Under the pieces are notes generated by a model, which saw nothing but the letters and a program-made list of their open reading frames with translations, had not been told where the DNA came from and ran no database searches. The position numbers and the translations under genes were made by a program. From contig CBDCTS010000007.1 in assembly GCA_965222345.1 (NCBI GenBank), positions 1,488,001 to 1,552,000 on the forward strand: a stretch of 64,000 nucleotides of DNA, given 5' to 3'. Every line of letters starts with the position of its first letter. Within the stretch, counting starts at the first letter, position 1. The DNA is from JADFGZ01 sp965222345. Its GTDB lineage: Bacteria > Acidobacteriota > Terriglobia > 2-12-FULL-54-10. Shown here piece by piece: positions 18,786 through 28,085 of the stretch.

Positions 18786-19416
18786 CAAACCGTCTCCGTT
18801 CCGAGAATGGCCAGCAATGCCATCCACACCAGCTTCCGGCTCGCTTGCCCTCTGTTTCCCCAAAAGGATTCTACAGCAGGTTTCATTGGATCAAATCCTC
18901 CTAATGACAGAATTTTGAGTAAGCATTTCAATTATAATCACCCAAAATATCCCCAGAAAAGACTCTTCATCGGAAATTTTTTTGTCTCCAGGCCACGAGG
19001 GTTATTCGCCCAACTGCTTTCGTTACAGCCGCATTTCTCATCATGCGTGCCACCCGTCCTCCAATGACGGCCAGTCCTGCCTCTTCCGGATTCAGGAGAA
19101 CTTGGAACCACCCATTTTCCTGGAAGTCGTTGCGTAACCTGGGTTTAGAATCAATAGATTAGGCAGGTTATGCCACTGCTTCTAGTGATTCTGCAAGCGC
19201 CTCTCCGCCCCACCTCCCAGCGTCGCTGACTTTCTTTCCGTCAGCTGCTGGAGCCAGCCTGCCGTTAGCGACAACGCTGCGGTCCGCCGCACCATCTCTC
19301 CGAATAGCCGGTCCGTGCGGCCTACCGTCTGCTTTTCCGTGTAGCCTATTGCATGGTCTGTGACTAATCCTGGCCGGCGACAACGCCGTTCGGCCCCCGT
19401 CGGTTACAATGACCCT
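18786..19416. other. Intergenic region before rsmA, nothing recognised
   Basis: About 630 bp. Several short open frames on both strands lack any protein-like signature. Part is AT-richer (18905-18990), unlike the surrounding DNA, which could be a promoter-rich or foreign patch. Confidence 0.45.
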
Positions 19417-20265
19417 GTGGCAAAGCGTCATCAACCACCTCTGGGACAGGTCTTTTTGACCGACCGCCGCGTGGAGCAGCACATCCTTCGCTCGCTTCAT
19501 ATGGAGGCCGATGACACGGTGCTGGAAATCGGGGCGGGCAGGGGCAACATGACGGAACTGCTGGCCCGGCAGGCGGGCTCGGTGCGAACGGTGGAGGTCG
19601 ATAGCCGTCTGGTTTCTTTGCTGCGCGAAAAATTCGCAGGCAACGGCCGCGTCGAGGTGCTCGCAACCGACATCCTCAAGCTCTCCCTGGACGGCGTAGC
19701 CGGATCGACCAACCGGCAGCGCATCAAAGTCTTCGGCAACCTGCCCTACTACATCACCTCGGCTTGCCTGATGCATCTGTTTCAATATCACCGCTGGATC
19801 GAGGAGATCGTAGTCATGGTGCAGCAGGAAGTAGCCGAGCGCATTGTGGCCGCCCCCGGATCGGGCGACTACGGGTTGCTCTCGATTACCTGCCAATACT
19901 ACACGCAGCCGGAGTTGCTGTTTTCTATTCCTCCGCAGGCTTTTCGTCCCCAACCCAAGGTGCGTTCCGCGCTGGTCCGAATGCCGGTGGCCCCGCAAGG
20001 GGATGCTCTCGGAATCATGGACGAAGACGAAGCCGCCTTCTGGAAGCTGGTGAAGACGGCCTTTGCCCGAAGACGAAAAACGCTGTTCAATAACTTGAAA
20101 GCGATCTGCGATGCGGAACTCTTGCGGCGCGCTCTGGAACGGTTGCAGATCGACGCCCGGGCGCGGGCGGAGACCCTCTCCCTGGCCCAATTCGCCTCGC
20201 TCCAGAAAGTCCTGCGCAGCGGGGATTCAATGAGTTTCCGCAATAGCGCAAAGACTATTCGGTGA
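19417..20265 (+). CDS. rsmA: 16S rRNA dimethyladenosine transferase RsmA (KsgA)
   Basis: SAM-dependent enzyme dimethylating two adjacent adenines (A1518/A1519 in E. coli numbering) of 16S rRNA late in 30S assembly. 282 residues from GTG 19417. Motif order is canonical: LGQVFLTDRRVEQHIL, VLEIGAGRGNMTELLAR, VEVDSRLVSLL, catalytic NLPYYITSACL and the C-terminal helical domain with FARRRKTLFNNLKAI. The start region has no strong ribosome site; the frame opens at GTG 19360, but those extra residues are not family-like. Confidence 0.93.
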   Translation: MAKRHQPPLGQVFLTDRRVEQHILRSLHMEADDTVLEIGAGRGNMTELLARQAGSVRTVEVDSRLVSLLREKFAGNGRVEVLATDILKLSLDGVAGSTNRQRIKVFGNLPYYITSACLMHLFQYHRWIEEIVVMVQQEVAERIVAAPGSGDYGLLSITCQYYTQPELLFSIPPQAFRPQPKVRSALVRMPVAPQGDALGIMDEDEAAFWKLVKTAFARRRKTLFNNLKAICDAELLRRALERLQIDARARAETLSLAQFASLQKVLRSGDSMSFRNSAKTIR

Positions 20266-20281
20266 TTCTGTCGTCAGGGCG

Positions 20282-20304
20282 CGTCTATAACGCCGTTATA
20301 GACG
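20282..20304. repeat. Perfect 10-bp inverted repeat with 3-nt loop
   Basis: CGTCTATAAC, loop GCC, GTTATAGACG, 16 bp after the rsmA stop. It is not followed by a T-tract, so it is an imperfect candidate for an intrinsic terminator. It could equally be a protein-binding dyad. Confidence 0.6.
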
Positions 20305-20677
20305 ATCTGGCCTGTCTGTAAGAGCGGAATTGTTCTTGATCGGGCTCCGAACGATCGGTAGCATGATTTAGGCTTTATGGACCAGGTCATAATTATCATA
20401 AGCTCTTTAGGATGAGAGTTTTTCGGGAACCAGTGCAGGGATAATCCAAGATGCTGTGTTGGGGTTGAGAGCAAGTCAGGTTGTGCTTTGTTCGGCGCGA
20501 ACGAGGCGGGCAGCGCAAATAATATACAGGATCAAAACCAAGCCCTGGGGCATCTGATGACAGAGGCCCGTGGCTAGTTTGTTCCTTGCGGTTTGATGGT
20601 CAGAAATCCGGCAGGCGAAGATCAAAAAATTAAAGATAAATGGACCTGCACTATTTGGGTCGATTCTGAGGGTGGCA
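20305..20677. other. Intergenic region before CxxCH protein
   Basis: About 370 bp after the inverted repeat. No supported gene on either strand; probably carries the promoter of the downstream secreted protein. Confidence 0.45.
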
Positions 20678-21937
20678 ATGGCTAAAAAGCTGAACAGGAA
20701 AAAGAAGGTAATGGTCTGGTTGGGTGTATTGTGGGGTACCTTCGCGATCTCACTTGTCCTCTTCGCATTCCCTGGAATGCCTCCTCCTGGCACAACAGGC
20801 GGGTTCGGAGAGGGGGATTGCACGAGATGTCACGTCGGCACTGTGAACTCGGGTCCCGGTGGCGTGACCATCACCGTCCCGGAGTTTTATACCAGTGGAG
20901 ACACGTTCCCGATCAGTGTTACCGTCAGCGACCCGGACCAGCGGCGCTGGGGATTTGAGATCAGCGCCCGCATACAGAGCGGCTCGCAGGAGGGCCAGCA
21001 GGCAGGCGTTCTGATCCACGGAGATGACGGCTTTTCTCAGCTTCTGAATCCTCTCAATGGCATACAGTACATCGGCCACACCGGGCTAGGCACTCGATAC
21101 GGCACAACTGCCGGAAGCGTGAGCTTCGACTTGCAGTGGCAAGCTCCGGACGTTTCCGCCGGCCCGGTAATCTTCCACGCCGCCGGGAATGCTGCCAACG
21201 GCAACTTTTCCCCTACGGGAGACCACATCTATACCACCTCGGAGACGCTGCACCCCGAGCCAGGGCTGGAACTCTCCAATTTGTATTACTTCCCCCACAT
21301 TGCGTTGGGAGGAGGCTGGCAAACCACGTTGACTTATGTCAACTATCTCACCCAAGCGGTAACTTGCGAGACCTCTTTCTTTTCCGATTCCGGAAACCCG
21401 TTGGTTGTCCCGTTCGGTGGGACCGCTGACTCCAGCCGAACGGACCCCATCCCGGCAGGCGGTACGATCCATGAGGAAACCGCTGCCGACCCGAATGCTC
21501 CCGACGTGGCGGGCGGCTGGGCGCAGGCGCGATGCAGCGGGCCTGTCCAGGCCAGCGCGCTGTATCGTTTCTACCAGGACGGGGTGCCCCAGTCGGAAGC
21601 CTCCGTGATTGCCATGACGGAGCCCGCCCGGCGGTTCGTCACGTTTGCCGACCAGAATACCGGGGTCGCCTATGCGAATCCCTCCCCCGAGATGGCGACA
21701 ATCACTTTCACTGCAAAGGACACCCGGGGAACGATTGTGGGTATGCCGCCCATAATGCTGGGTGCGGGAAAGCATGGGGCCACAAGCCTGCATAAATTGC
21801 CGGGTCTTGAGAGTTTCACCGGCTCGGTCACGATTACTTCCTCGGTGCCCATTATCAGCCTGTCGCTGAACTTCGAAGCTTATCCGAGCTTTTCCTCCCT
21901 GCCTCCGGGACAGTTGGACGATGCCACGGATCCATAG
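20678..21937 (+). CDS. Exported anchor-V/reeler-like protein with a CxxCH haem motif
   Basis: 419 residues. An N-terminal basic plus hydrophobic segment (VMVWLGVLWGTFAISLVLFAF) is followed by one c-type haem motif CTRCH about residue 50, then a beta-rich domain (VPEFYTSGDTFPISVTVSD ... GWEFEISAR-like) that resembles the choice-of-anchor V / Reelin-type domain, and a C-terminal beta-sandwich (LYYFPHIALGGGWQTTLTYV ... FTGSVTITSSVPIISLSL). Single-haem proteins of this layout are seen in Acidobacteriota. Probably periplasmic or surface electron carrier; function unproven. ATG at 20678. Confidence 0.75.
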   Translation: MAKKLNRKKKVMVWLGVLWGTFAISLVLFAFPGMPPPGTTGGFGEGDCTRCHVGTVNSGPGGVTITVPEFYTSGDTFPISVTVSDPDQRRWGFEISARIQSGSQEGQQAGVLIHGDDGFSQLLNPLNGIQYIGHTGLGTRYGTTAGSVSFDLQWQAPDVSAGPVIFHAAGNAANGNFSPTGDHIYTTSETLHPEPGLELSNLYYFPHIALGGGWQTTLTYVNYLTQAVTCETSFFSDSGNPLVVPFGGTADSSRTDPIPAGGTIHEETAADPNAPDVAGGWAQARCSGPVQASALYRFYQDGVPQSEASVIAMTEPARRFVTFADQNTGVAYANPSPEMATITFTAKDTRGTIVGMPPIMLGAGKHGATSLHKLPGLESFTGSVTITSSVPIISLSLNFEAYPSFSSLPPGQLDDATDP

Positions 21938-22164
21938 CCGAATGGAAGTAGCGGCGGTGGCGGCGGGCAATGTTCCACGTGCCACATCTACCCACAAGGC
22001 GGAAGCCGGGCCGAGATGGAAAGTTATGCCTATGAACGGCCATGAGATGCTTTGCCACCCTGTTTGGGGTTGCCTTTGCCGTTCTCTCAAGCTATTGTGT
22101 GTTTTCCGATTCTTTGTTTTTTCTCTTGATTGTTGACTTGATTACTCATCAGGAGGTACCCGTT

Positions 22165-22911
22165 ATGAAATGGAAATCCTATGCTCTCCACTGCGCCGCT
22201 TCCCTGGCGGTTCTGGTGGCTTTCAGTTACGCGCCACTGGCGCGGTCTGCCGACGTGGTCCAGACCTCCGGCGGTGATCTTCGCATAACCCCGATTGGTC
22301 ACGGCAGCCTCATGTTGGAGTTCGGAGGCCAGACCATTCACGTTGACCCCGCCAGCGCCAGCGGAGGAGACTTCAGCAGTCTTCCCAAGGCCGACCTGAT
22401 TCTGGTAACCGATGTCCACGGCGACCATCAGGACCGCGACATGATCAATAGTTTGAAGCAGGCGTCAACCGTCGTCCTAGCTCCTCCTGCTGTCGCCCAG
22501 ACCATCACCGAGGCCCAGACCATCCGCAACGGCGAAAGCAAAACCGTGGCGGGTGTTCAGATTGAAGCCGTGCCAATGTACAACCTGACTCGGGGACCGG
22601 AGCCCGGCAAGCTGTTCCACGACAAAGGCAGGGGCAACGGCTACATCCTGACCCTGGCGGATAAGCGGGTTTATATTTCCGGCGATACCGCGTGCATCCC
22701 GGAGATGAAAGCTCTGCAGAATATCGACGTTGCTTTCGTCTGCATGAACCTTCCCTACACGATGACTCCGGGCGAGGCGGCCGAGTGCGTTCAGGGCTTT
22801 CGGCCAAAAGTGGTCTACCCGTATCATTACCGGGGCAGCAACACCCAGGAATTTACCGACGCGCTCAGCGGCACGGCGGGTGTCGAAGTTCGCCTCCGCG
22901 AGTGGTATTAG
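22165..22911 (+). CDS. Secreted metallo-beta-lactamase-fold hydrolase
   Basis: 248 residues. Signal peptide (LHCAASLAVLVAFSYAPLARSA) then an MBL core: ITPIGHGSLMLEFGGQTIHV, the metal motif VTDVHGDHQD (HxDH variant), ISGDTACIPEMKAL and the C-terminal His in YPYHYRGSN. It resembles the UPF0173/UlaG-like branch of the fold. ATG at 22165 follows AGGAGG (22151-22156). Substrate unknown. The longer open frame from 22042 is not needed. Confidence 0.88.
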   Translation: MKWKSYALHCAASLAVLVAFSYAPLARSADVVQTSGGDLRITPIGHGSLMLEFGGQTIHVDPASASGGDFSSLPKADLILVTDVHGDHQDRDMINSLKQASTVVLAPPAVAQTITEAQTIRNGESKTVAGVQIEAVPMYNLTRGPEPGKLFHDKGRGNGYILTLADKRVYISGDTACIPEMKALQNIDVAFVCMNLPYTMTPGEAAECVQGFRPKVVYPYHYRGSNTQEFTDALSGTAGVEVRLREWY

Positions 22912-22987
22912 AACGGCGCGCCGAGACAGATACGCCTTCGCGGCGGAGCGCGCTCCATGAATAGTCTGTAGCGACTTGGAGGACAAC

Positions 22988-23521
22988 GTGGCCGATTTGA
23001 AAGATCGCATGATTCGTGCAGCTAAACTGGACGTTAACCTCTACGAGGAGATCGAGGCGGACAAACAGGCCATGGGACAGGCCATGACGGTGGTGATCCT
23101 GTCCAGCGTGGCGGCAGGTGTGGGTTCCATCTCAACTGTAGGGGTTTCGGGGATCTTCTGGGGCACCGTCGCGGCGCTGGCCGGCTGGTTCATCTGGGCC
23201 TTTCTCACGTACTTTATCGGTACCCGGCTTCTGCCCGAGCCTCAGACCCGGGCCGACGTGGGAGAGCTGTTGCGGACCATCGGCTTCTCCAGCTCACCTG
23301 GAGTCCTTCGTGTTTTGGGAGTGGTGCCCGTCCTGTGGGACCTGGTCTTCTTCGTCACCGCAGTCTGGATGCTGGTGGCGATGGTCATAGCCGTCCGGCA
23401 GGCACTGGACTACAAAAGTACGGGCCGGGCCGTGGGAGTCTGCATGCTGGGTTGGATCGTGCTGGTGGTAGTTAATCTCCTGCTTTACAGCATCACGGGC
23501 GGGTCGGGACTGCCGTCCTGA
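22988..23521 (+). CDS. Yip1-family-like integral membrane protein
   Basis: 177 residues with about five hydrophobic helices (VVILSSVAAGVGSISTVGV, FWGTVAALAGWFIWAFLTYF, FFVTAVWMLVAMVIAVRQAL, GVCMLGWIVLVVVNLLLYS) and the order typical of bacterial YIP1-domain proteins. GTG at 22988 with GGAGG 5-9 nt upstream. Function unknown; inner membrane. Confidence 0.8.
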   Translation: MADLKDRMIRAAKLDVNLYEEIEADKQAMGQAMTVVILSSVAAGVGSISTVGVSGIFWGTVAALAGWFIWAFLTYFIGTRLLPEPQTRADVGELLRTIGFSSSPGVLRVLGVVPVLWDLVFFVTAVWMLVAMVIAVRQALDYKSTGRAVGVCMLGWIVLVVVNLLLYSITGGSGLPS

Positions 23522-23593
23522 TTCCGCCTGCGTTTGTCTCTCCCGCCGGGCTTCCGGCAGAAGGCGGCAATATTCCATCTGCGGCTTGGGAAT

Positions 23594-23911
23594 CTAAGCC
23601 GCTTCTCTTGAGACGGTACTCCGGAAGACCGCAAATTCAGCGACGCGACCTGTTTTGTGCCCCAGACTAGCCGTGATGCCGGGGTGGTCGACTATCGTCA
23701 CCAGCGTTGCTTTCTCTTCCCTGGCAGGAATCCCCAGCTTCTGAAAAGCTTTTTTGGCGCCCTCCTGTGACGGGGCGAATGTGTTTCTCTTGGAAACCTC
23801 CGAACGGATTGCCCGGTTCCGGCCAGCAACCGGGTTTCGCCCGGCGGGGCTTGGCGCATAATTGGGGGCGGCGGGGGCCTGTGTCGTGGCGCCGGCTTCC
23901 TGAGCCGCCAC
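23594..23911 (-). CDS. Doubtful small ORF
   Basis: 105-codon frame on minus in an otherwise empty 460-bp gap (23522-23983). The second half (FAPSQEGAKKAFQKLGIPAREEKATLV-type text, without hydrophobic or known motif) looks protein-like, the Ala/Pro-rich first half does not. No clear ribosome site. It may be a relic or no gene at all. Confidence 0.25.
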   Translation of the reverse strand: MAAQEAGATTQAPAAPNYAPSPAGRNPVAGRNRAIRSEVSKRNTFAPSQEGAKKAFQKLGIPAREEKATLVTIVDHPGITASLGHKTGRVAEFAVFRSTVSREAA

Positions 23912-23983
23912 CGGGAGCGACGGGTAGGGACGGATCGTGCAGGCATGTTATTTCCAGAGGGGGCACTAGAGAGGGTAAAAGCT

Positions 23984-24847
23984 ATGGTGAAAAGCGTGGG
24001 TATTGTCGGAGGCGGGATCATGGGAGCGGGGATCGCCTATACAGTGGCTCTCCAATCCGGTGCGTCGGTCACGATTGTCGAACTGAATGAGCAATTGCTG
24101 GACGGCTGCCGGGCGAGAATCGACAAGCTGATCGGAAACGGCAAGAAGCGAGGGCTTGTTTCCGACCAGCAGGCATCCGCAATGCGGCAGCGGGTTCGCT
24201 ACGTCACCGGCATCGCCGCCATCGGCGAGGCAGAGATTGTGGTGGAGGCCGTTTTCGAAGATTTGCAGTTGAAGCAAGAAGTGTTCGCACAACTGGATAA
24301 AGCCTGCCCGGCTGGGACGATCCTGGCGAGCAATACCTCCGGCATCTCGATCACGCAGATTGCCAGCGCCACCCGCCACCCAGAGCGGGTGGTGGGAACG
24401 CACTTTTTCAACCCGGTCCCGGTCATGAAGCTAGTGGAACTGGTGCGGGGCGAGCAGACCTCGGAAGAGGTAGTTTCTGCCGCGCGCCGTTTCTGTGAGG
24501 AGTTGGGCAAGGAGGCGGTCGTGTCCCTGGACCGCCCCGGCTTCATCACCACCCGGGTTGGGCATGCCTACCTCTGCGAGGCGCTGCGTTGCCTGGAAGA
24601 AGGCGTGGGCACGGTCGAGGATATTGATAAAGGGATTCGCCTGGCCTACAACTTTCCCATGGGACCGTTTCGACTGGCGGACTTGATCGGTTTGGATACG
24701 GAGCTTCGCATTATGGAGTCGCTGACCAAAAAGCTGGGAGAGCGCTTTGAGCCCGGCCCAATCCTGCGCCGGATGGTCACCGAAAACCGGCTGGGCCGCA
24801 AGACGGGCCGTGGATTTTTCGAATATGAGAAGACCGCAAAAGCTTGA
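23984..24847 (+). CDS. 3-hydroxyacyl-CoA dehydrogenase
   Basis: 287-residue NAD-dependent dehydrogenase acting on 3-hydroxyacyl-CoA (for example 3-hydroxybutyryl-CoA). N-terminal Rossmann motif VGIVGGGIMGAGIA, then EAVFEDLQLKQEVFAQLD, NTSGISITQIA, the catalytic-dyad stretch GTHFFNPVPVMKLVELV and DRPGFITTRVGHAYL. The C-terminal helical domain ends TGRGFFEYEK. Length equals that of stand-alone HBDH enzymes. ATG 23984; an alternative upstream start at 23945 is possible. Confidence 0.93.
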   Translation: MVKSVGIVGGGIMGAGIAYTVALQSGASVTIVELNEQLLDGCRARIDKLIGNGKKRGLVSDQQASAMRQRVRYVTGIAAIGEAEIVVEAVFEDLQLKQEVFAQLDKACPAGTILASNTSGISITQIASATRHPERVVGTHFFNPVPVMKLVELVRGEQTSEEVVSAARRFCEELGKEAVVSLDRPGFITTRVGHAYLCEALRCLEEGVGTVEDIDKGIRLAYNFPMGPFRLADLIGLDTELRIMESLTKKLGERFEPGPILRRMVTENRLGRKTGRGFFEYEKTAKA

Positions 24848-25023
24848 GAGGACTCGCCTGTATCCTGTGTAAAGCTGGCCGCTCGAATTCGCCGTGAGAT
24901 CGTAAATCCAATCCGAGCCGCGCGCGTAAGCAAGCGGTGATCTAGGCTGAAATGCTATCGGCAGCCTCCTGATTTTGGCGGCGTTGTCCGCCCCCGTCCG
25001 CTTTATGATACCCTTTTTAAGCA

Positions 25024-25926
25024 ATGAAGCCCCTCATCCGAATGATCGCCATCGATCTCGATGGAACCCTGCTCAACTCTAAAAAGAAAATCTCGGAGCG
25101 GGATTCGGAGGCGCTCCAGGCTGCCGTAAATCGCGGCGTGGAGATCGTGCCGGTCACAGGCCGGAACTTCTACTTCGCGCTCTCCAAGGTCGAGTTGCTC
25201 CCCTTCGAGGTTCCCGTCATCGCCAGCAACGGCGCCATCATCCGCTCGAAACAGGGACAGACGTTCCTGCGGCAACTGTTGCCGGTGAAGACTGCGGCAG
25301 AAGTGCTGGAGGCCACGCGCGAATTTCGACCATATACTGTCCTCATGTATGACCAGCCGGGGGTCGGCCAGTTGCGGATTGAAACGCCGCAAGATGGCCG
25401 CTCCGCTGGCAGGCAAGCGGCGGAGCCCATAAACGGAGTGGCCATGTCGCCGTGGCTGAAGCGCAACCGGAAGCGGGTTCAGGCAGCCGTCTCCCTGGAG
25501 ACGGTCTTGGACGGCGACCCTTTGGAGATCATGTTCACCGGGCCACTCGCCGTGATGCGCTCGGTCGCAGCCTCTCTGGGCTGCGATTCGGGAGGGAATG
25601 GTTGCGGAAGCGACCGGTCGCCGGAAGACCGCTTTCAGTTGTTGCGAACCGAATATCCGGAGCGGGATATGAGCATTCTGGATGTGATCCGCGCGGGCGC
25701 TTCCAAGGGGAGCGCGCTGCAGCACTGGAGCCGGATGCGGTCAGTTCCCGCCGACCAGATCATGGCGATCGGGGACAACTACAACGACCTGGAGATGCTG
25801 CGGTTTGCCGGGTTGCCTGTGGTCATGGGCAACGCCGATGATGCCTTAAAGCAAGAGGGCTGGGCCACCACGCTGGACTGTGATTCCGGCGGCGTCGCGC
25901 ACGCCATCGAGCAGTACGTTCTCTAA
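25024..25926 (+). CDS. Cof-type HAD-superfamily phosphatase
   Basis: 300 residues. HAD motif I IAIDLDGTLLNSKKK (nucleophile Asp), motif II VTGRN, motif III Lys in GASKGSALQHW, motif IV GDNYNDLEML. A C2B cap domain lies between motifs II and III. Cof-type enzymes dephosphorylate sugar phosphates or flavin precursors; the substrate here is not predictable. Single gene with ATG 25024. Confidence 0.92.
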   Translation: MKPLIRMIAIDLDGTLLNSKKKISERDSEALQAAVNRGVEIVPVTGRNFYFALSKVELLPFEVPVIASNGAIIRSKQGQTFLRQLLPVKTAAEVLEATREFRPYTVLMYDQPGVGQLRIETPQDGRSAGRQAAEPINGVAMSPWLKRNRKRVQAAVSLETVLDGDPLEIMFTGPLAVMRSVAASLGCDSGGNGCGSDRSPEDRFQLLRTEYPERDMSILDVIRAGASKGSALQHWSRMRSVPADQIMAIGDNYNDLEMLRFAGLPVVMGNADDALKQEGWATTLDCDSGGVAHAIEQYVL

Positions 25927-26049
25927 ATTGTTTACGGGTTCTGCCTGGCGCAACGTCCGTTCTTCCGTTCTTTCTGCACTCCCGAAAAAACCTGTTCCGT
26001 CCATTCTGCCCAGGGAAAAATCCAGCGGAAGCGTCCTTGCCTGTTTTTT

Positions 26050-27105
26050 CTATCTCTGCTGCCGAACGGGAGGCGTTCCCGGAATCGGCGAACGCAGAAA
26101 ATCTGGCACAGGAGCAGCGGGACGCCGCGCGTCGCGAGGCGGCGTTCCGAGCCACTGCGGGACACGAGGCGCGGAAGGCGTGGTGGAAGTTGTCGGGGTC
26201 TGGAGTTGTTGCTGCGGCGCGCCTGTAATCTTTGCGAGGGCCGCTACGCCGAGCGGGTCCCAGCTAAAGTTATAGATAAATTCCCAATCGTCATGCTGGC
26301 GGTAGCCGTTGAAGACTTTAATCGAGCCTTCCGTGCTCTGGCTGGCCACGCCGGCAATGCCTCCGCCCCCGAACACCTGTGCGCCGGAGGCTTGGCGAGT
26401 CCCGGAAGCAGCCTCCTCTTCCGTGCCCTGCACCTGCCCGGATGCCCTTGGTTGCAGCCGGGGATTGCTGCCTGGATTGGCAGAGGGATTTAGGGCAGGC
26501 GCAGAAGACTGCAACTGACCCATGACCGCCTGGCCAATCGCCTGGAAGCCTTGCTGCTGTTGTCCTCCCGCTGCGGCTTGGGTGGTGCTTGGCATACCGC
26601 CGGTGGGGGACTGCCCGGTGGAACCAAACATTCCCGGAGAAGGCACCAGTCCCGGCGAAGCTTCCAGGCCCGTGCCACCCAGCTGGGAAGCAGGCAAGTC
26701 GCCCAGGTTGGCTGGCGGGGTGGGAGGATTCTTTGCGTCGGGGAAGCCCCCGCCCGGCCCGATGTGAATCAGCCGCCAGTCGTTTTCCTTTGTTATGGGA
26801 TCAAGGTATGCCTTGCGGAGGAAGCGGATGCCGCTGGTTTCCTCCAATTCCTCCAGGGAGTTGGGGTAGCGGCCAAACTTGCGAAAAAAAAGCTGGATGG
26901 CGCGCTGGTATTGCTGGCCGCGAAAGAGCAGTTCTTCCTCTTTTTCTCGCTGTCCTTCAAAAGCCACTTGCGGGATGATCTTGGAAAGCCCCACCACCAG
27001 CAGGGCGGAAAACATCACGAAGACCAACAGGACGTAGCCTGCTTCGTTTTTTCGCCCTGCGGCAGCGGTCTTGCCTGTGCCTATTTGGTTGCTGTTAGCA
27101 ATCAT
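26050..27105 (-). CDS. Type II secretion/type IV pilus pseudopilin-like protein
   Basis: 351 residues. The N-terminal prepilin-like segment NEAGYVLLVFVMFSALLVVG is followed by a helix with EEELLFRGQQYQRAIQLFFR and FGRYPNSLEELEE, as in GspG-like proteins of pilus operons. Half of the protein (about residues 130-350) is a low-complexity Gly/Pro/Gln/Ala-rich tail of unknown role. It is the last gene of the pilus cluster, separated from pilP by a 325-bp gap containing a hicB relic. Confidence 0.75.
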   Translation of the reverse strand: MIANSNQIGTGKTAAAGRKNEAGYVLLVFVMFSALLVVGLSKIIPQVAFEGQREKEEELLFRGQQYQRAIQLFFRKFGRYPNSLEELEETSGIRFLRKAYLDPITKENDWRLIHIGPGGGFPDAKNPPTPPANLGDLPASQLGGTGLEASPGLVPSPGMFGSTGQSPTGGMPSTTQAAAGGQQQQGFQAIGQAVMGQLQSSAPALNPSANPGSNPRLQPRASGQVQGTEEEAASGTRQASGAQVFGGGGIAGVASQSTEGSIKVFNGYRQHDDWEFIYNFSWDPLGVAALAKITGAPQQQLQTPTTSTTPSAPRVPQWLGTPPRDARRPAAPVPDFLRSPIPGTPPVRQQR

Positions 27106-27135
27106 CGCAACTCTCGGCCCAAAAGAACACGAAGC

Positions 27136-27358
27136 TTACTCATGCGCTGCTTCGAATCGCGTCACAAGCATTTCACTGTGCAAACGCTGTTTGATTTCAA
27201 CCGGGTCAGCGCACTCCACAAACAGTTCTACGGTTTCCTTTAGATTGGCAATGCCTGTTCCACCGTTACTCCCTGGCTGGCCACGTCCAGTTCAGGACAG
27301 AGAGCAACCTAACAGCCGCTCTCTTTTTCCAATATAGCGGTGTAACGGTTTTTGGCAT
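27136..27358 (-). pseudogene. HicB-family antitoxin remnant
   Basis: Minus-strand text shows the HicB signature VALCPELDVASQGVTVEQA followed, one frame later, by IANLKETVELFVECADP, VEIKQRLHSEMLVTRFEAAH and a TAA at 27136. The start codon (MPKTVT, 27356-27358) lies in yet another frame and a TAG sits where Tyr is expected before VALCPELD. Several inactivating changes, no HicA toxin beside it. Confidence 0.75.
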
Positions 27359-27430
27359 CAATGGATTCCCCGTGCTATTTCAAATTAGGACAGCATTGGA
27401 AGCTGCTGAATGCGCCCCTTCACGAGTGGG

Positions 27431-28072
27431 TTATTCTTCAATCAACGGAAGCTGTTCGCGCCGCTGGTCCCGGCTGTCTTCCACCTCAATTGAATTCACC
27501 CCGATGCGGATGATCTTGTAACGCTTGGCGATCAGGTCTCCCTCTTCCCCGATGAAGATTTCCTCCCCGTCGGTCAAGAACGCCTTTTTGTTCAAGTTTC
27601 CCGGACGACTGGCAATGCCATAGAACTTCAGGGGTATGGTGAGCGGCTGCGGAGCACGCGAGGAAGGATTGCGTGGCGCCGGGGTTGGGACAACGGAGGC
27701 CGGAGCTGGTTCGGGCGACGGAGGCGTATAAAACTGGAAGATGTTGCGGGACTCGCCGGAGTAGCTCACGTGCCGGCTTCGCTCAAGCTGTTCCATGCGA
27801 AGTGTCGGGTCGAGCGCTGCAAGCTGCTGCTGGCTCATCGTGCCGTCCTCTAGCGCCCGCACATTGCGGGAAGCAGATCGGGGCGAGGACAAGGCTTGGC
27901 GCGATCCGGGACCGGATTCCGTATCAGACAGCACGGTGCTGTCGGCCGGCAAAGCCGCCGGCACGCGGGGCTCCTCCGGCGAGAGGACGTTTCGGTACAA
28001 CAGCGGAGCACAAACCGCCGCCAGCACCAGCAGCACGATCAGCTTCCCGCGTTCTTGTGCGCCAATCCGCAT
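27431..28072 (-). CDS. Pilus/secretion assembly protein, PilP/GspC-like
   Basis: 213 residues. One N-terminal membrane helix (GKLIVLLVLAAVCAPLLY), a Pro-rich linker and a C-terminal beta domain (LTIPLKFYGIASRPGNLNKK, FLTDGEEIFIGEEGDLIAKR, INSIEVEDSR-like) matching the secretin-contacting domain of PilP and GspC. Gene order after pilM, pilN and pilO supports it. ATG at 28072. Confidence 0.7.
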   Translation of the reverse strand: MRIGAQERGKLIVLLVLAAVCAPLLYRNVLSPEEPRVPAALPADSTVLSDTESGPGSRQALSSPRSASRNVRALEDGTMSQQQLAALDPTLRMEQLERSRHVSYSGESRNIFQFYTPPSPEPAPASVVPTPAPRNPSSRAPQPLTIPLKFYGIASRPGNLNKKAFLTDGEEIFIGEEGDLIAKRYKIIRIGVNSIEVEDSRDQRREQLPLIEE

Positions 28073-28085
28073 ATACTCTCCGCCT

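Noticed and set aside
19168..20190. 340-codon minus frame opposite rsmA
   Set aside because: Complement of a clearly conserved gene; no independent features.
20282..20304. Intrinsic terminator for rsmA
   Set aside because: The stem is strong but lacks a T-tract, so it is reported as an inverted repeat only.
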